Assembly: GCA_041940305.1 (NCBI GenBank)
Contig: JBGTSJ010000008.1
Span: forward strand, 1-64,000
Direction: 5' to 3'
From: JBGTSJ01 sp041940305
Lineage (GTDB): Bacteria; Planctomycetota; Planctomycetia; Planctomycetales; Planctomycetaceae
DNA: 64,000 nt
Made by a program: the position numbers and the translations under genes. Shown here one piece after another: positions 33,331 to 42,776 of this stretch. Every line of letters starts with the position of its first letter. Within the stretch, counting starts at the first letter, position 1. Below the pieces are notes generated by a model, which was given only the letters and a program-made list of their open reading frames with translations, was not told the origin of the DNA and searched no databases.

Positions 33331-33813
33331 TCAGCTCCAGTTCATGCGGACGATCCACTGGACAAGGGAGAGTCCGCAGAGGACGGCGAGCAGCCAGACG
33401 CACGCGGTGGCCGGCTGCTCGATCTTCCAGAGCCGGCCGCGCCAGACGGCGTACCAACTCCAGGGGATCATTGCCGCACACACCAGCGCCAGGCAGAAAG
33501 CCGCGATATTGGATTGGGCCGCGGCAATCCAGTTGCCCCGCACAAAGTGGGAGAAACAGGTGGTGCTGCCGCAACTGGGACAGTTGATGTCAAACAGGAT
33601 CTGAAAGCTGCACGGAGGCAGCCCCAGCCCCTGATGCGTCCCATAGCCTCGCGGGTCGGGCTTCAGCGAACAGGCCAAAGCGAAACCGGCGACGAGGAAC
33701 AGGCTCCAGAGTCCCAGCAGCACGCGAGCGCTGGGACGGACGGGATAGCCCGCAAAGGGAACGTCGTCAGGGAAATCGAGGGGAGGGGCGGCGTTAATAC
33801 TGCTTTCGGACAT
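33331..33813 (-). CDS. DUF2752 membrane protein
   Basis: A 160-residue protein with three hydrophobic segments and the DUF2752 signature FDINCPSCGSTTCFSHFVRGNW, given here as its edges, including the CPxCG pair followed by TT. The family is widespread and functionally uncharacterised; the CxxC may bind metal or form a disulfide. The ATG at 33813 gives a polar N-terminus (MSESSINAAPPLDFPDD) before the first helix. The frame is open to 34245 but would run through a terminator and the tRNA-Thr region. Confidence 0.82.
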   Translation of the reverse strand: MSESSINAAPPLDFPDDVPFAGYPVRPSARVLLGLWSLFLVAGFALACSLKPDPRGYGTHQGLGLPPCSFQILFDINCPSCGSTTCFSHFVRGNWIAAAQSNIAAFCLALVCAAMIPWSWYAVWRGRLWKIEQPATACVWLLAVLCGLSLVQWIVRMNWS

Positions 33814-33952
33814 GGCGATCAAGCGGGACCGAGGTCCATTGTGTCGCCGTCGGCGGGGTTCGGCAATTCTCGCGAGTTGATCCGTGTGCCGGAGTTGGGA
33901 GACAGGGTGTTGTGCCGAAATTCCATAATGGGACAGGGTTTCCGGAGGCGCA

Positions 33953-33986
33953 GCGAAAACCCCGGCGTCCGCAGAGGCCGGGGTTT
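33953..33986 (-). terminator. Intrinsic terminator after tRNA-Thr
   Basis: On the minus strand AAACCCCGGC (33986-33977) pairs with GCCGGGGTTT (33966-33957) around a ten-base loop, and the stem runs into TTTT. It begins 18 bases beyond the tRNA 3' end. Confidence 0.8.
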
Positions 33987-34004
33987 GCGAGATGTCGGTT
34001 TGGA

Positions 34005-34077
34005 AGCCACCGGTCAGATTTGAACTGACGACCTGCGCTTTACGAAAGCGCCGCTCTGCCGGCTGAGCTACGGTGGC
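34005..34077 (-). tRNA. tRNA-Thr (anticodon CGU)
   Basis: Acceptor stem GCCACCG/CGGTGGC, D-arm GCTCAGCCGGCAGAGC, anticodon stem GCGCT/AGCGC with loop TTCGTAA (anticodon CGT), and T-arm GTCAG-TTCAAAT-CTGAC. The discriminator base is U and CCA is not encoded. It reads ACG codons. Confidence 0.95.
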
Positions 34078-34277
34078 GATCGAGGGGAATTGTATATCGG
34101 GGCCCCCACGGCAGTGCAACCCCGCGTGTGGAACCGTGGTGAGTCGCAGTATTTGCTGCCGGTCTCCGGGTTGCGCAGAAGCGCTCCGTAGGACACATTG
34201 TCTTCTGTGGCCGGCGGATTCGGGTAAACTTCTGTGGTGATGCAACGAGGTCTTTGCGAGACGGTCCCAACGTGCAG

Positions 34278-37200
34278 GTGAGTACGATTCGACTCCCAGC
34301 AGCCCTCATTGTCGTGCAGATTTTCCTCTCGTCGTTGGCGACGGCGGAGGGACAGGTGGACTTCCAGGCGGAGGTGGCGCCGATCCTGCAGTCCCGCTGC
34401 CTGATGTGTCACGCTGGTCCGGAAGCGGACGGGGGACTGGATCTATCGGCGGCCGGGTCGGTGATGCGCGGGGGGGACAGCGGGCCGGCCATCACGGCTG
34501 CAGACGCCGATGGGAGCCTGCTGATCGAGTACGTCAGCGGTGACGACCCGCTCATGCCGCAGTCGGGCGACCCGTTGTCGCCGGAACAGGTGGACGTGCT
34601 CCGCCGCTGGATAGAGACCGGGGCCGAGTGGCCGGAGGGCCTGGTGCTGCGGAACGATCCGCGGGACTGGTGGTCTTTGCGGGAACTGCAGCGACCGCCG
34701 GCGCCGCATGTTTCCGCGGCGGGCGGGTTCCGCAATCCGGTCGATGTCTTCATTGCAGCGAAGCAGGAGGCCGCGGGGGTGAGGCCGTCGGGGGAGGCGG
34801 ATCGCCGCACGCTGATCCGGCGGTTGTCGTTCGACCTCACCGGTCTGCCGCCGACGCCGGAGGAAGTGGAGTCGTTCGTCAACGATCGAGATCCGCTGGC
34901 GTACGAGAAGCTCGTGGACCGGCTGCTGGCGTCGCCCCGATATGGTGAGCGCTGGGCGCGGCACTGGCTCGACGTGATTCATTACGGAGACACGCATGGC
35001 TACGACAAGGACAAGTTGCGGCCGAACGCCTGGCCGTATCGCGACTACGTGATCCGTGCGTTCAACGAGGATCGGCCTTATGCCCGCTTCGTGCAGGAAC
35101 AGGTCGCGGGGGACGTGCTGTTTCCGGACGATCCCGACGGGGTGATTGCGACGGGCGCCATCGCCGCGGGTCCGTGGGACTTCATCAGCCACGTGGAGGT
35201 TCCCGAGGCGAAGATCGACGGCCAGATTGCGCGGAATATTGACCGTGACGACATGGTGCGCACCGTGATGGAGACGTATTGCAGCGTCACTGTGGCCTGC
35301 GCGCGGTGCCATGATCACAAGTTCGACCCCATTCGACAGCAGGATTACTACGCACTCCAGGCGGTGTTTGCAGCCGTTGATCGCGCCGATCGGCCGTATG
35401 ACGTTGATCCCGATGTTCACGGGCGCCGCCAGACGTTGCTGGCAACGCAGGCGATGCTGCGCGAGAGAGGGGAATCGCTGGATGCCGACGTGGCCCGGCT
35501 GGCCGGCGAGGCATTGCCTGAAATCGATGCGCAGATTGCGTCGCTGCAAGAGCCTGCGGGAGAGCGGAGTCCGGAGTACGGTTATCACAGCGGGATCGAG
35601 AAGCAGCAGGACGCCGTCAAGTGGGTCCAGGTGGATCTGGGCGCGGCGACTGAGATCGCAGCGGTTTCGTACGCGGCGTGTGACGATGACTTCAACGGGA
35701 TCGGCGCCGGGTTTGGCTTTCCGGTGCGGTACCGCATCGAGGCGGCAAACGATCCGGACTTCTCGGCGGACGTGGTGCTGATCGAAGACCGGACGCAAAC
35801 GGATGTTCCCAATCCGGGCGTCACTCCGCAGCGGGTCGACCTTGCCGAGGCGGCGTCGACGGTGACGGCCCGCTACGTTCGCGTGACCGCGACGAAGCTC
35901 GCGCCGCGGCAGAACGACTACATCTTTGCACTGGCCGAGCTGCGGGTGTTGAATTCGGACGGCGTGAATGTCGCCCTCGAACGGCCCGTCGCGGCGCTCG
36001 ACTCGATCGAAGCGCCGATCCGCTGGTGCAAGAGCAACCTCGTGGACGGCATTGCACCGGGACGTCCCGCGCCGGGGGATGTCGAATCGCAGCTCGCGGC
36101 GCTGGAACGTCGGCGGGACGAACTTGTGGCGGCATCCGTGCCGGCGGAGGTTCTTGCGGAACGTGCGGACGTGCGGACGCAGCTCGCGGAGGTGGAGGCG
36201 AGCCTGTCGGAATTGCCCCCGCCGCGGATGGTGTATGCGGCGGCGACGCGGTTTCCGCCGCAGGGGAACTTTCACGCGACCGGGGGCACACCGCGGCCGA
36301 TTCACGTCTTACATCGCGGCAACGTGCTCGATCCGCGCGAGCCGGCGGAGCCGGGAGCGCTGGCGATGCTGGATCACCTGCCGGCGCAGTTTGAGCTGCC
36401 GGAGGCCCATTTGGAAGGAGAGCGGCGTGCGGCGCTGGCGCGGTGGATTGTGCATCCGGAGAACCCGCTGACGTGGCGGTCGATCGTCAATCGCGTGTGG
36501 CAGTATCACTTCGGGCGCGGACTCTGCGAGACGCCGAACGACCTGGGCCGGATGGGAGCCGCGCCGAGCCATCCGGAACTGCTGGACTGGCTGGCAGTCG
36601 AATTTCGCGACGGCGGCGGGTCGATCAAGTCGCTGCATCGGCTGATCTGCAACAGCGCGACGTATCGCCGGGCGAGCCTGAGCGCGGACGCTGACGGGCT
36701 CATGGAACAGCAGAACGCGGACCGGGACGGCGACAACCGTCTGCTGTGGCAGTTTCCCCGCCGCCGCCTGGAAGCCGAAGCGGTTCGTGATACGGTGCTG
36801 CTGGTGGCCGGGCGGCTGGACGCGCGCATGTACGGCCCGGGTTTCCAGGACTTTGTGATCGAGCATCCGGAGCACTCGCCGCACTACCAGTACCATCTGC
36901 ATGATCCGGAAGACCCGGACTCGCATCGGCGGGCAGTGTACCGGTTCATTGTCCGGTCGCAGCAGCAACCCTTCATGACGACGCTCGACTGCGCCGATCC
37001 GTCGATGCAGGTCGATCGGCGCAACGAGACGGTCACCGCGCCGCAGGCGCTGGCGCTGCTCAATAATCCGTTCATGGTGGCGATGTCGGTGCACTTTGCC
37101 GAGCGGGCGGCCGCGGTGGGGGACACTCCGGAGGAGCAGGTGAGTGCTGCGTTTCGCCTGGCTCTAAGCCGCGATCCGACTTCCGAGGAGCGGCGCGAGC

Positions 37201-37283
37201 TTGCGGCGTACGCGGCCGAACACGGGCTGCCGAACGCGTGCCGGCTGATCCTGAACCTCAACGAGTTCGTATTCGTCGACTGA
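34278..37283 (+). CDS. PSD1 / planctomycete cytochrome C domain protein (DUF1549, DUF1553) with discoidin insert
   Basis: About 1000 residues, exported (hydrophobic LPAALIVVQIFLSSLATAEG). Domain order is an N-terminal cytochrome-like region with CLMCH near residue 41, then DUF1549 (PVDVFIAAKQEA, RRLSFDLTGLPPTPEEV, CARCHDHKFDP near 340 with a second CxxCH). A galactose-binding F5/8-type region (VKWVQVDLGAATEIAAVSYA and TARYVRVTATKLA) follows at about 440-600. DUF1553 completes it (NPLTWRSIVNRVWQYHFGRG, RRRLEAEAVRD, RRNETVTAPQALALLNNPF). The start is uncertain: TTG 34254, GTG 34272 and GTG 34278 are in frame and none has a good ribosome site. The DUF1501 gene follows after seven bases. Such pairs abound in planctomycetes and their function is unproven. 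Confidence 0.92.
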   Translation: MSTIRLPAALIVVQIFLSSLATAEGQVDFQAEVAPILQSRCLMCHAGPEADGGLDLSAAGSVMRGGDSGPAITAADADGSLLIEYVSGDDPLMPQSGDPLSPEQVDVLRRWIETGAEWPEGLVLRNDPRDWWSLRELQRPPAPHVSAAGGFRNPVDVFIAAKQEAAGVRPSGEADRRTLIRRLSFDLTGLPPTPEEVESFVNDRDPLAYEKLVDRLLASPRYGERWARHWLDVIHYGDTHGYDKDKLRPNAWPYRDYVIRAFNEDRPYARFVQEQVAGDVLFPDDPDGVIATGAIAAGPWDFISHVEVPEAKIDGQIARNIDRDDMVRTVMETYCSVTVACARCHDHKFDPIRQQDYYALQAVFAAVDRADRPYDVDPDVHGRRQTLLATQAMLRERGESLDADVARLAGEALPEIDAQIASLQEPAGERSPEYGYHSGIEKQQDAVKWVQVDLGAATEIAAVSYAACDDDFNGIGAGFGFPVRYRIEAANDPDFSADVVLIEDRTQTDVPNPGVTPQRVDLAEAASTVTARYVRVTATKLAPRQNDYIFALAELRVLNSDGVNVALERPVAALDSIEAPIRWCKSNLVDGIAPGRPAPGDVESQLAALERRRDELVAASVPAEVLAERADVRTQLAEVEASLSELPPPRMVYAAATRFPPQGNFHATGGTPRPIHVLHRGNVLDPREPAEPGALAMLDHLPAQFELPEAHLEGERRAALARWIVHPENPLTWRSIVNRVWQYHFGRGLCETPNDLGRMGAAPSHPELLDWLAVEFRDGGGSIKSLHRLICNSATYRRASLSADADGLMEQQNADRDGDNRLLWQFPRRRLEAEAVRDTVLLVAGRLDARMYGPGFQDFVIEHPEHSPHYQYHLHDPEDPDSHRRAVYRFIVRSQQQPFMTTLDCADPSMQVDRRNETVTAPQALALLNNPFMVAMSVHFAERAAAVGDTPEEQVSAAFRLALSRDPTSEERRELAAYAAEHGLPNACRLILNLNEFVFVD

Positions 37284-37290
37284 CTATTCC

Positions 37291-38781
37291 ATGCTCAGAC
37301 CATCTCATCACATTTCCCGGCGTGAGCTGCTGTGGCGGACCGGCCACGGCCTGGGCGGGATTGCGCTGTCGGCGATGCTGGCGCAGGAGTTGGCGGCGGA
37401 GGATGCGTCGATCGACGCCGTCGGCGCGGGGAGCCGGCTCGCGGCGCTGCATCATCCCCCGCGGGCGCGGCGTGTCATCCAGCTGTTCATGGGAGGGGCC
37501 GCCAGCCATCTGGACACGTTCGATTACAAGCCCGCGCTGGAGCAACATCATGGCGAGCCGAGCGACTTCGGCGAGCACGTGGAGGCGTTTCAGAATGGCC
37601 TCGGTCCCTGGATGAAGTCGCCGTTCGCCTTTCATCCATACGGCGAATGCGGGAAGTTTCTGAGCGACCCGGTCGCTCCGCTGGGGAGCGTGGTGGACGA
37701 CATGGCATTTGTGCACAACGTCGTCGGCACAACCGGCGTCCACTCGGCCGCCACGTATCTGCAGGCCACGGGGTTCGACCGGCCGGGCTTTCCCGGGGCG
37801 GGCTGCTGGGTGAGTTACGCGCTCGGCAGCCTCAACGAGAACCTGCCGACGTTCGTCGTCCTGCCGGACCATCGGGGCTTCGCCTCCAACGGGCCGAAGA
37901 ACTGGGACGCCGCGTTCCTGCCCACGCAGCACTCGGGCACCGCCATCTTCCCCGAACGCGAAACGCCCATCGCCGATCTATACCCGCCGGAGAACGACTT
38001 CATTTCGGCCGGCAGCGAGGACGAGGGGCGCGACCTGCTCGCGCGGCTCAACCGCCGCCACGCCGCGCCCCGCGGCGGCGATCCCCGGCTGGAAGCGCGC
38101 ATCAAGGGGTACGAACTCGCCGCGCGGATGCAGCTGTCGGCCCCGGACGTGCTCGATCTCTCCGGCGAGCCCGACTACATCCTCGACCTGTACGGCCTGC
38201 GGGACGTCCCCTCGGCCTTCCCGGACGAAATCAACGTGCCGGAGGAGTCGCTGTACTTCGCCCGCAAGTGCCTGTTCGCCCGCAGGCTGATTGAACGGGG
38301 CGTGCGGTTCGTGCAGATCTGGTCGGGCAACGACAATGGATTCCCCCGCCGCAACTGGGACTCGCATGAGGACATCGAGCGCGACCACGGTCCGCTGGCG
38401 GCCGGCATGGCCCGCGGGGCGGCGGCCCTGATCACCGACCTCAAGCAGCGCGGCCTGCTCGACGACACGCTCATCCTCTGGACGACCGAGTTCGGCCGGA
38501 TGCCGTCGACGCAGGGGTCCGTCGGCCGGGACCATAACCCCTACTGCTTCACCAACTGGCTGGCCGGCGGCGGGATCAAAGGGGGCGTGACGTTCGGCGA
38601 GAGCGACCAGTGGGGCTACAAACCACTGGATCGCGAGCATCCCACGCAGGTCTACGATATCCACGCGACCGTGCTGCACCTGCTGGGGATCAACCACGAG
38701 CGGCTGACGGTGCGGCGCGACGGCATCGACCGCCGGCTGACCGACGTGCATGGCCACGTCCTGCACGAGATCCTCGCGTGA
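37291..38781 (+). CDS. DUF1501 (sulfatase-like) Tat-exported protein
   Basis: A 496-residue protein with a twin-arginine signal (ISRRELLWRTGHGLGGIALS). DUF1501 signatures follow: VIQLFMGGAASHLDTFDYKP, DDMAFVHNVVG, PGAGCWVSYALGS, LPTFVVLPDH, and GVRFVQIWSGNDNGFPRRNWDSHE. The end is typical (TEFGRMPSTQGSVGRDHNPY, GVTFGESDQWGYKPL and VYDIHATVLHLLGINHE). The fold is related to alkaline phosphatase/sulfatase proteins. It lies seven bases after the PSD1 gene and is certainly in the same operon. The pair is thought to act at or outside the cytoplasmic membrane, but no substrate is known. Confidence 0.94.
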   Translation: MLRPSHHISRRELLWRTGHGLGGIALSAMLAQELAAEDASIDAVGAGSRLAALHHPPRARRVIQLFMGGAASHLDTFDYKPALEQHHGEPSDFGEHVEAFQNGLGPWMKSPFAFHPYGECGKFLSDPVAPLGSVVDDMAFVHNVVGTTGVHSAATYLQATGFDRPGFPGAGCWVSYALGSLNENLPTFVVLPDHRGFASNGPKNWDAAFLPTQHSGTAIFPERETPIADLYPPENDFISAGSEDEGRDLLARLNRRHAAPRGGDPRLEARIKGYELAARMQLSAPDVLDLSGEPDYILDLYGLRDVPSAFPDEINVPEESLYFARKCLFARRLIERGVRFVQIWSGNDNGFPRRNWDSHEDIERDHGPLAAGMARGAAALITDLKQRGLLDDTLILWTTEFGRMPSTQGSVGRDHNPYCFTNWLAGGGIKGGVTFGESDQWGYKPLDREHPTQVYDIHATVLHLLGINHERLTVRRDGIDRRLTDVHGHVLHEILA

Positions 38782-38807
38782 CCGGCGAGGGCAGGCGGCA
38801 CACACTG

Positions 38808-39344
38808 CTATGTTCCGCCTGGTGAGGTCGCAGGGTCGCTGACGATCGCGACGTCGTTGACGTTGTCGCCGTCCGCCTTGATGAGGAACTCGAGATTCGA
38901 GTCGCGGTTGTACTCCGCCGGAATCACCTGGCGGAGTTCTTCCACCATTTCGATCGGCGGCCCGGAGGTCTCGACGGCGATGGGAGACTCGACGACGCGG
39001 CCGGTCTTCTGGACCGAACGAATCTCAACCCGGTTCGTGCCGACGACCGGTCCCTCCGCGGCGGAGATGTCGTAGCGGCCGTCGATGATATCGCCGCCGG
39101 CGGCCGGTCCCTTCGTCGTGCCGCTGGGGAAGAACGTGATGGTCCCCTCGCTCAGCGGCTCTCCGTCGAGCGTGACTTCACCCGAGGCCGCAGCCCGCGT
39201 CCACGGGTCTTCGGGCTGTGCGCACCCGGAGACGCCGACGACGATGCCCACGATCGCGGCGCAGAACGCGCTGCGGCGCGATCTTCTGCGCCCGGGGACT
39301 CGGGCCGGCGGGGACCATGACCCCGATGCTCGTTCAGAATTCAC
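38808..39344 (-). CDS. Small lipoprotein partner of the DUF1559 protein
   Basis: A 178-residue predicted lipoprotein (IVGIVVGVSGCAQPED) with a transthyretin-like beta domain (SGEVTLDGEPLSEGTITFFP, DGRYDISAAEGPVVGTNRVEI). The GTG at 39344 overlaps the last codons of the upstream DUF1559 gene and has GGGGAGG six bases before it, which argues for translational coupling. Proteins of this kind recur directly downstream of DUF1559 genes in planctomycetes. The final stretch (FLIKADGDNVNDVAIVSDP) is typical of the group. Function unknown. Confidence 0.8.
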   Translation of the reverse strand: MNSERASGSWSPPARVPGRRRSRRSAFCAAIVGIVVGVSGCAQPEDPWTRAAASGEVTLDGEPLSEGTITFFPSGTTKGPAAGGDIIDGRYDISAAEGPVVGTNRVEIRSVQKTGRVVESPIAVETSGPPIEMVEELRQVIPAEYNRDSNLEFLIKADGDNVNDVAIVSDPATSPGGT

Positions 39345-40338
39345 CGAGGACCTCCCCGGCGCGGATCGTCGCCAGGCCGCGCCACACGCCCAAGTCGACG
39401 CTGTCGCTCACGAAGCGGACGCTGCCGCCGGCGAGCAGAATGTGCACGCCCCCGATATGCCGGCTGCGGGAGGCGGCCGTGTGGTCGAGGTTGGCCAGCC
39501 CGCTCGACTCGCTTACGCCCGGAACGCACGGCAGGTTGAGTTCCGGAGCGTTCTTGCACCAGGGCTTGGTCGCCAGCGGCGGCGGGGGTGTCGTCGGCGA
39601 GAGACGATCTGGGAGCCGGCTGTTGGGGGTGAGTTCCGCCCAGATCTGGCTGCCGCCCGCCTTGTCCGACCAGATGAAGCCGCGGTAGTAGTCGTGCGTG
39701 CCGGTGAGGTACTCCCCCATCACCATCGTGTTGCTCGTGCCGTCGGTGACGTCGCGGAACTTGGCGCCCCAGTTGAGTCCGAACGACGCCATCAGTTGCG
39801 GGTCGCGGGTTTCGATGGCCGAGACGTCGAGGCCGTGGAAGAAGCCCATGTAGTTGCTGAGGAAATGCGGAGCCGGGCGCGTGGGGTCGCCGCCGATGAG
39901 GCCGCAGGTCTTGGTCTCACCCCCCATGCCGTCGCTGGGGCAGTAGAACGTGGAGATGACGGTGCCGGTGGCGACCGGGTTATTGCCGAACCAGACCAAT
40001 CCGGGCGCGACGGGACGATTCTCGAAGTCGATGTTGGCGTAAACGGTCGACTGTTCGAGGTAGGGGAAGAGGTGGACGACGTAGGTGGTCCGCGGCGGGC
40101 GGCCATAGGCGGTGCCGCCGCCGGGATTGCCTTCGCTGATCGTCCCCGGCGGAAGCTGCCGCGCGACATCATGATAGTTGTGGAGCGCCAGCCCCAGCTG
40201 CTTGAGATTGTTGCGGCACTGCGTGCGGCGTGCGGCCTCGCGCGCCTGCTGGACGGCCGGGAGGAGCAGGGCGATGAGGATCGCGATGATGGCGATCACG
40301 ACGTGGAGTTCGATGAGCGTAAAACCACGCCTCTGCAT
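39334..40338 (-). CDS. DUF1559 protein with type II/IV prepilin N-terminus
   Basis: A 334-residue protein that opens MQRRGFTLIELHVVIAIIAI, a class III prepilin signal cleaved before F with the family glutamate at +5. DUF1559 follows (LPAVQQAREAARRTQCRNNLKQLGLALHNY, seen as two adjoining motifs), and the C-terminal H-x-G signature SRHIGGVHILLAGGSVRFVSD. Planctomycete genomes carry dozens. They are thought to form pseudopilin-like surface or secretion structures, without direct proof. It overlaps its lipoprotein partner by 11 bases. Confidence 0.94.
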   Translation of the reverse strand: MQRRGFTLIELHVVIAIIAILIALLLPAVQQAREAARRTQCRNNLKQLGLALHNYHDVARQLPPGTISEGNPGGGTAYGRPPRTTYVVHLFPYLEQSTVYANIDFENRPVAPGLVWFGNNPVATGTVISTFYCPSDGMGGETKTCGLIGGDPTRPAPHFLSNYMGFFHGLDVSAIETRDPQLMASFGLNWGAKFRDVTDGTSNTMVMGEYLTGTHDYYRGFIWSDKAGGSQIWAELTPNSRLPDRLSPTTPPPPLATKPWCKNAPELNLPCVPGVSESSGLANLDHTAASRSRHIGGVHILLAGGSVRFVSDSVDLGVWRGLATIRAGEVLGEF

Positions 40339-40508
40339 ACGATGTCCGATCGACCGGGGGCCGGGTGGCCCGGAGAGTCTGTCCGCGTGAGCGAATTACG
40401 GCGGAAAGGAGGGAGCGTGTCAAGGACGCTGCAGAGCAGTCCGCGCGATCGCCGCAGGAACGGGCCCTCGGATGCGGGCGACGATTCGACCGGGGGGAAC
40501 TTCATCAA

Positions 40509-40594
40509 TGGCCGAGGCGGGACTTGAACCCGCACGTCCCGTTCGGGACCCGGGATTTTAAGTCCCGTGCGTCTGCCGATTCCGCCACTCGGCC
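40509..40594 (-). tRNA. tRNA-Leu (anticodon UAA)
   Basis: Acceptor stem GGCCGAG/CTCGGCC, D-arm TGGCGGAATCGGCAGACGCA, anticodon stem GGGA/TCCC with loop CTTAAAA (anticodon TAA), a long variable arm GGTCCCGAACGGGAC, and T-arm GCGGG-TTCAAGT-CCCGC. The discriminator is A and CCA is not encoded. Confidence 0.96.
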
Positions 40595-40819
40595 TGAGCG
40601 AACCATTCTGGCGTGCGGAGCGGGGTTGGTCAAAGACAGGACCATGCTCTCGCTCACGGTGCCTGCTGCCACACGCGATGTTCAATCGTGCCGCTCGGGA
40701 GCGTACGTGGCTTCCGGTGGGTGTGAGTCCGTCCCGCCTGCTCTGGGTTATCGCGCAGATGGGGCGGCTCCGGTCGCTGCTTCCCGGTACAGCCGATGCT
40801 GAGACGGTAGACTGTATCC

Positions 40820-40945
40820 ATGCTCGCCGCCGCCAGATTCGATCCGTTGTGGTCACCGTGGGTGCCGTGGGTTGTCCTCGCGGGGCTTGTCGTGGCAGTC
40901 GTCGCCGCACTCATCATCGGGTGGCTCACGCGACGGAAGCCCTGA
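40820..40945 (+). CDS. Putative 41-residue single-span membrane peptide
   Basis: A short frame encoding MLAAARFDPLWSPWVPW, a strongly hydrophobic helix (VVLAGLVVAVVAALIIGWL) and the basic end TRRKP. The pattern of a short N-terminus, one helix and a positive C-terminus is typical of small membrane proteins. There is only a weak ribosome site (GAGACGG). It stands alone, and the call rests on composition only. Confidence 0.4.
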   Translation: MLAAARFDPLWSPWVPWVVLAGLVVAVVAALIIGWLTRRKP

Positions 40946-41226
40946 CACTCCGGCACCGAGATTGACAGGAAACCTCGTTCCTGCGATGCGACCGGGAGCG
41001 GCTGCCGCCTATGCACCGTACGTGCCCCAGGTGCTCGTCCGGGCCGTCCGTGAAACGCGGAGAGGGTAGAGAGCCTCCGGGCCGGGACGGCGGAGAGTTC
41101 GCGAGCGAGGTTAGCGTGCTTGCCAGCGCTCCGCCGTGCGGGCGATACTTCTGTGATCGACAAGCGGCCTATGGTCATTCCGCACGCCCTCTACGGCCCT
41201 AAGCCTTGGTCTAAGGAGCCCGGAAC

Positions 41227-41760
41227 ATGGATGACAAGCATTCGGCATTGGACGGCCCATCCGGCAATAAGTGGACATTGCGGAAATGGCAAGTTGCATT
41301 CCTGACAATGGTAACCATGGTGTGCATTGCGTGTCTGGGCGCGGCGTTTCTACAGGCGCGCGCATTTGACTGGTGGGGTTACGGCCATTTCGGCGTGAGC
41401 AACGGCGATACTGCCTCGCCGATCTTCTTCGTTGACGTTCGAGGAGTTGCATCCACACCGACAATCGTCCGATTCGTTCGGTTCGCCGATCACGCCGCAG
41501 TACCCCAGAACTATGCGGAAGTTTCTCAAGGCATGAGTCGTGACTATGCTGGCCACATTCGAAATGAGGACCGCTGGAGGGATACTTTGACTGTGGTCGC
41601 CGGCCGAACGACGCGAGAAAAGGTTGCGATCCAGATCCAGTCTGCGACCGCCCGGCAATTCTTCGCGCGACCGGGCGACGACACTCGTAGTTACGACAGA
41701 TGCTCAGAGTTCTGGACAGAGCACATTGCTCCGCATCTGCCGTCGGAGCAGGGGTCCTGA
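41227..41760 (+). CDS. Hypothetical membrane-anchored protein in the low-GC patch
   Basis: A 177-residue protein with an N-terminal basic stretch, one hydrophobic helix (VAFLTMVTMVCIACLGAAFL) and a soluble remainder. It is preceded by AAGGAG at 41214-41219, which supports the ATG at 41227. The remainder includes FDWWGYGHFGVSNGD and IFFVDVRGVASTP, and I recognise no family. The gene uses more A/T-rich codons than its neighbours, as do the two leftward genes ending near 42046. Together they suggest acquired DNA. Confidence 0.6.
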   Translation: MDDKHSALDGPSGNKWTLRKWQVAFLTMVTMVCIACLGAAFLQARAFDWWGYGHFGVSNGDTASPIFFVDVRGVASTPTIVRFVRFADHAAVPQNYAEVSQGMSRDYAGHIRNEDRWRDTLTVVAGRTTREKVAIQIQSATARQFFARPGDDTRSYDRCSEFWTEHIAPHLPSEQGS

Positions 41761-42045
41761 GCGAAGTGGTGAAGTTCAGGATGCTGGTCGCCGCTTGTGT
41801 GTGCGTCCAGTCCGGATATGCGCCCGGTCCGCCCGCCGGATAGCCACGCAAGCGGGTTGAATTAGCGTAATGGACGCCCTCAAGATGAGCGAACCCAAGA
41901 GCCAGATCGAGCCGTCCGTCCCGCCGCTGTACAGGGCGGCGGTCCAGGCTCACTGATCTCCACCACGCCCGGGCTGCGTCCTCGCTCCGGGGCGTTTCCG
42001 TAGGTCAGTACGGAGCTACTCTGGATCACTATCCCAGTTGACTCA

Positions 42046-42318
42046 TCAAGGCTCGCGGGAATCCATTCCGTCTTTCCAGAACCAGTCAAGGTAGGCGGCG
42101 TACCGGTCGCTTCCCGGAAGTTCGGAATACTGATACCGAATTGCAGGACCATACATCCATGTGAGGATGTCGCTACGAAAGCTTCCACTCGTCTTGAGCC
42201 AGGTGTATGGTCCGTAGCTCGCGAGGTATAGGGCCGGCAAAACGAAGAATAGCACCGATGCCAACGTCAGGTTCACCAGCAGCGGCTTGCGTGGCTTGGT
42301 GGTCATTGAGTTGGCCAT
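42046..42318 (-). CDS. Small hypothetical membrane protein overlapping the SUKH gene
   Basis: A 90-residue protein with a basic N-terminus (MANSMTTKPRKPLL), one hydrophobic helix (TLASVLFFVLPALYLASYG) and a soluble tail rich in aromatic residues (WMYGPAIRYQYSELPGSDRY). Its start codon lies 16 bases inside the end of the SUKH gene, so the two are probably translated together. No family is recognised. Base composition is visibly lower in G+C than the flanking genes. Confidence 0.6.
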   Translation of the reverse strand: MANSMTTKPRKPLLVNLTLASVLFFVLPALYLASYGPYTWLKTSGSFRSDILTWMYGPAIRYQYSELPGSDRYAAYLDWFWKDGMDSREP

Positions 42319-42776
42319 ATCACCTCGTTGAACATCTCGAGGAAAGTATTGGCAACGAAGTCGAATCCGTGCCGCATTGAGTGCAAGGCAATCACACCGT
42401 GGTCGTCATCGGGATACAGGTTCATTACCAACCAGTTGTTTCCCGGATCTGCCCCGATCGGAAGTGCCAGCACGGGATAGCAGTTGTCGTCGAACGCGGT
42501 TACGTCTGTTCCCAACTCAGCAAAATGCGCGTTCTTTGCCGACGCTCTGATTCCGTGCAGATAGGCGATCTCGGTGCCATGCTGTGATCTACATCGCGAT
42601 ATCTTCAGCCTCCTAAAGATTCCGCCATTAAACCGACACAGAAACTCACGATACTCGTCCGGGAGCATTCGGCCCAAATGGGATTCGCACTTGCGAATGT
42701 CGTCGTCAGACGGCAAAGGGAATCTTTCCGTGCAAAACAACTTGTAACAGCGTTCAACGTCGGAAAAGTCAGCCAT
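42303..42776 (-). CDS. SMI1/KNR4 (SUKH) family protein
   Basis: A 157-residue cytoplasmic protein with the SUKH fold signature LPSDDDIRKCESHLGRMLPD, then EYREFLCRFNGG, and the second half VLALPIGADPGNNWLVMNL with DDDHGVIALHSMRHG. Bacterial SUKH proteins are mostly immunity proteins that neutralise polymorphic toxins, though some are orphans. No toxin, Rhs or secretion gene is nearby, so it may be an orphan immunity gene in a small acquired segment. Codon use is less GC-rich than that of its neighbours. Confidence 0.82.
   Translation of the reverse strand: MADFSDVERCYKLFCTERFPLPSDDDIRKCESHLGRMLPDEYREFLCRFNGGIFRRLKISRCRSQHGTEIAYLHGIRASAKNAHFAELGTDVTAFDDNCYPVLALPIGADPGNNWLVMNLYPDDDHGVIALHSMRHGFDFVANTFLEMFNEVIWPTQ

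Noticed and set aside
34005..34245. N-terminal extension of the DUF2752 protein through the tRNA region
   Set aside because: The frame is open but crosses a terminator and the tRNA-Thr gene; ATG 33813 gives a normal protein.
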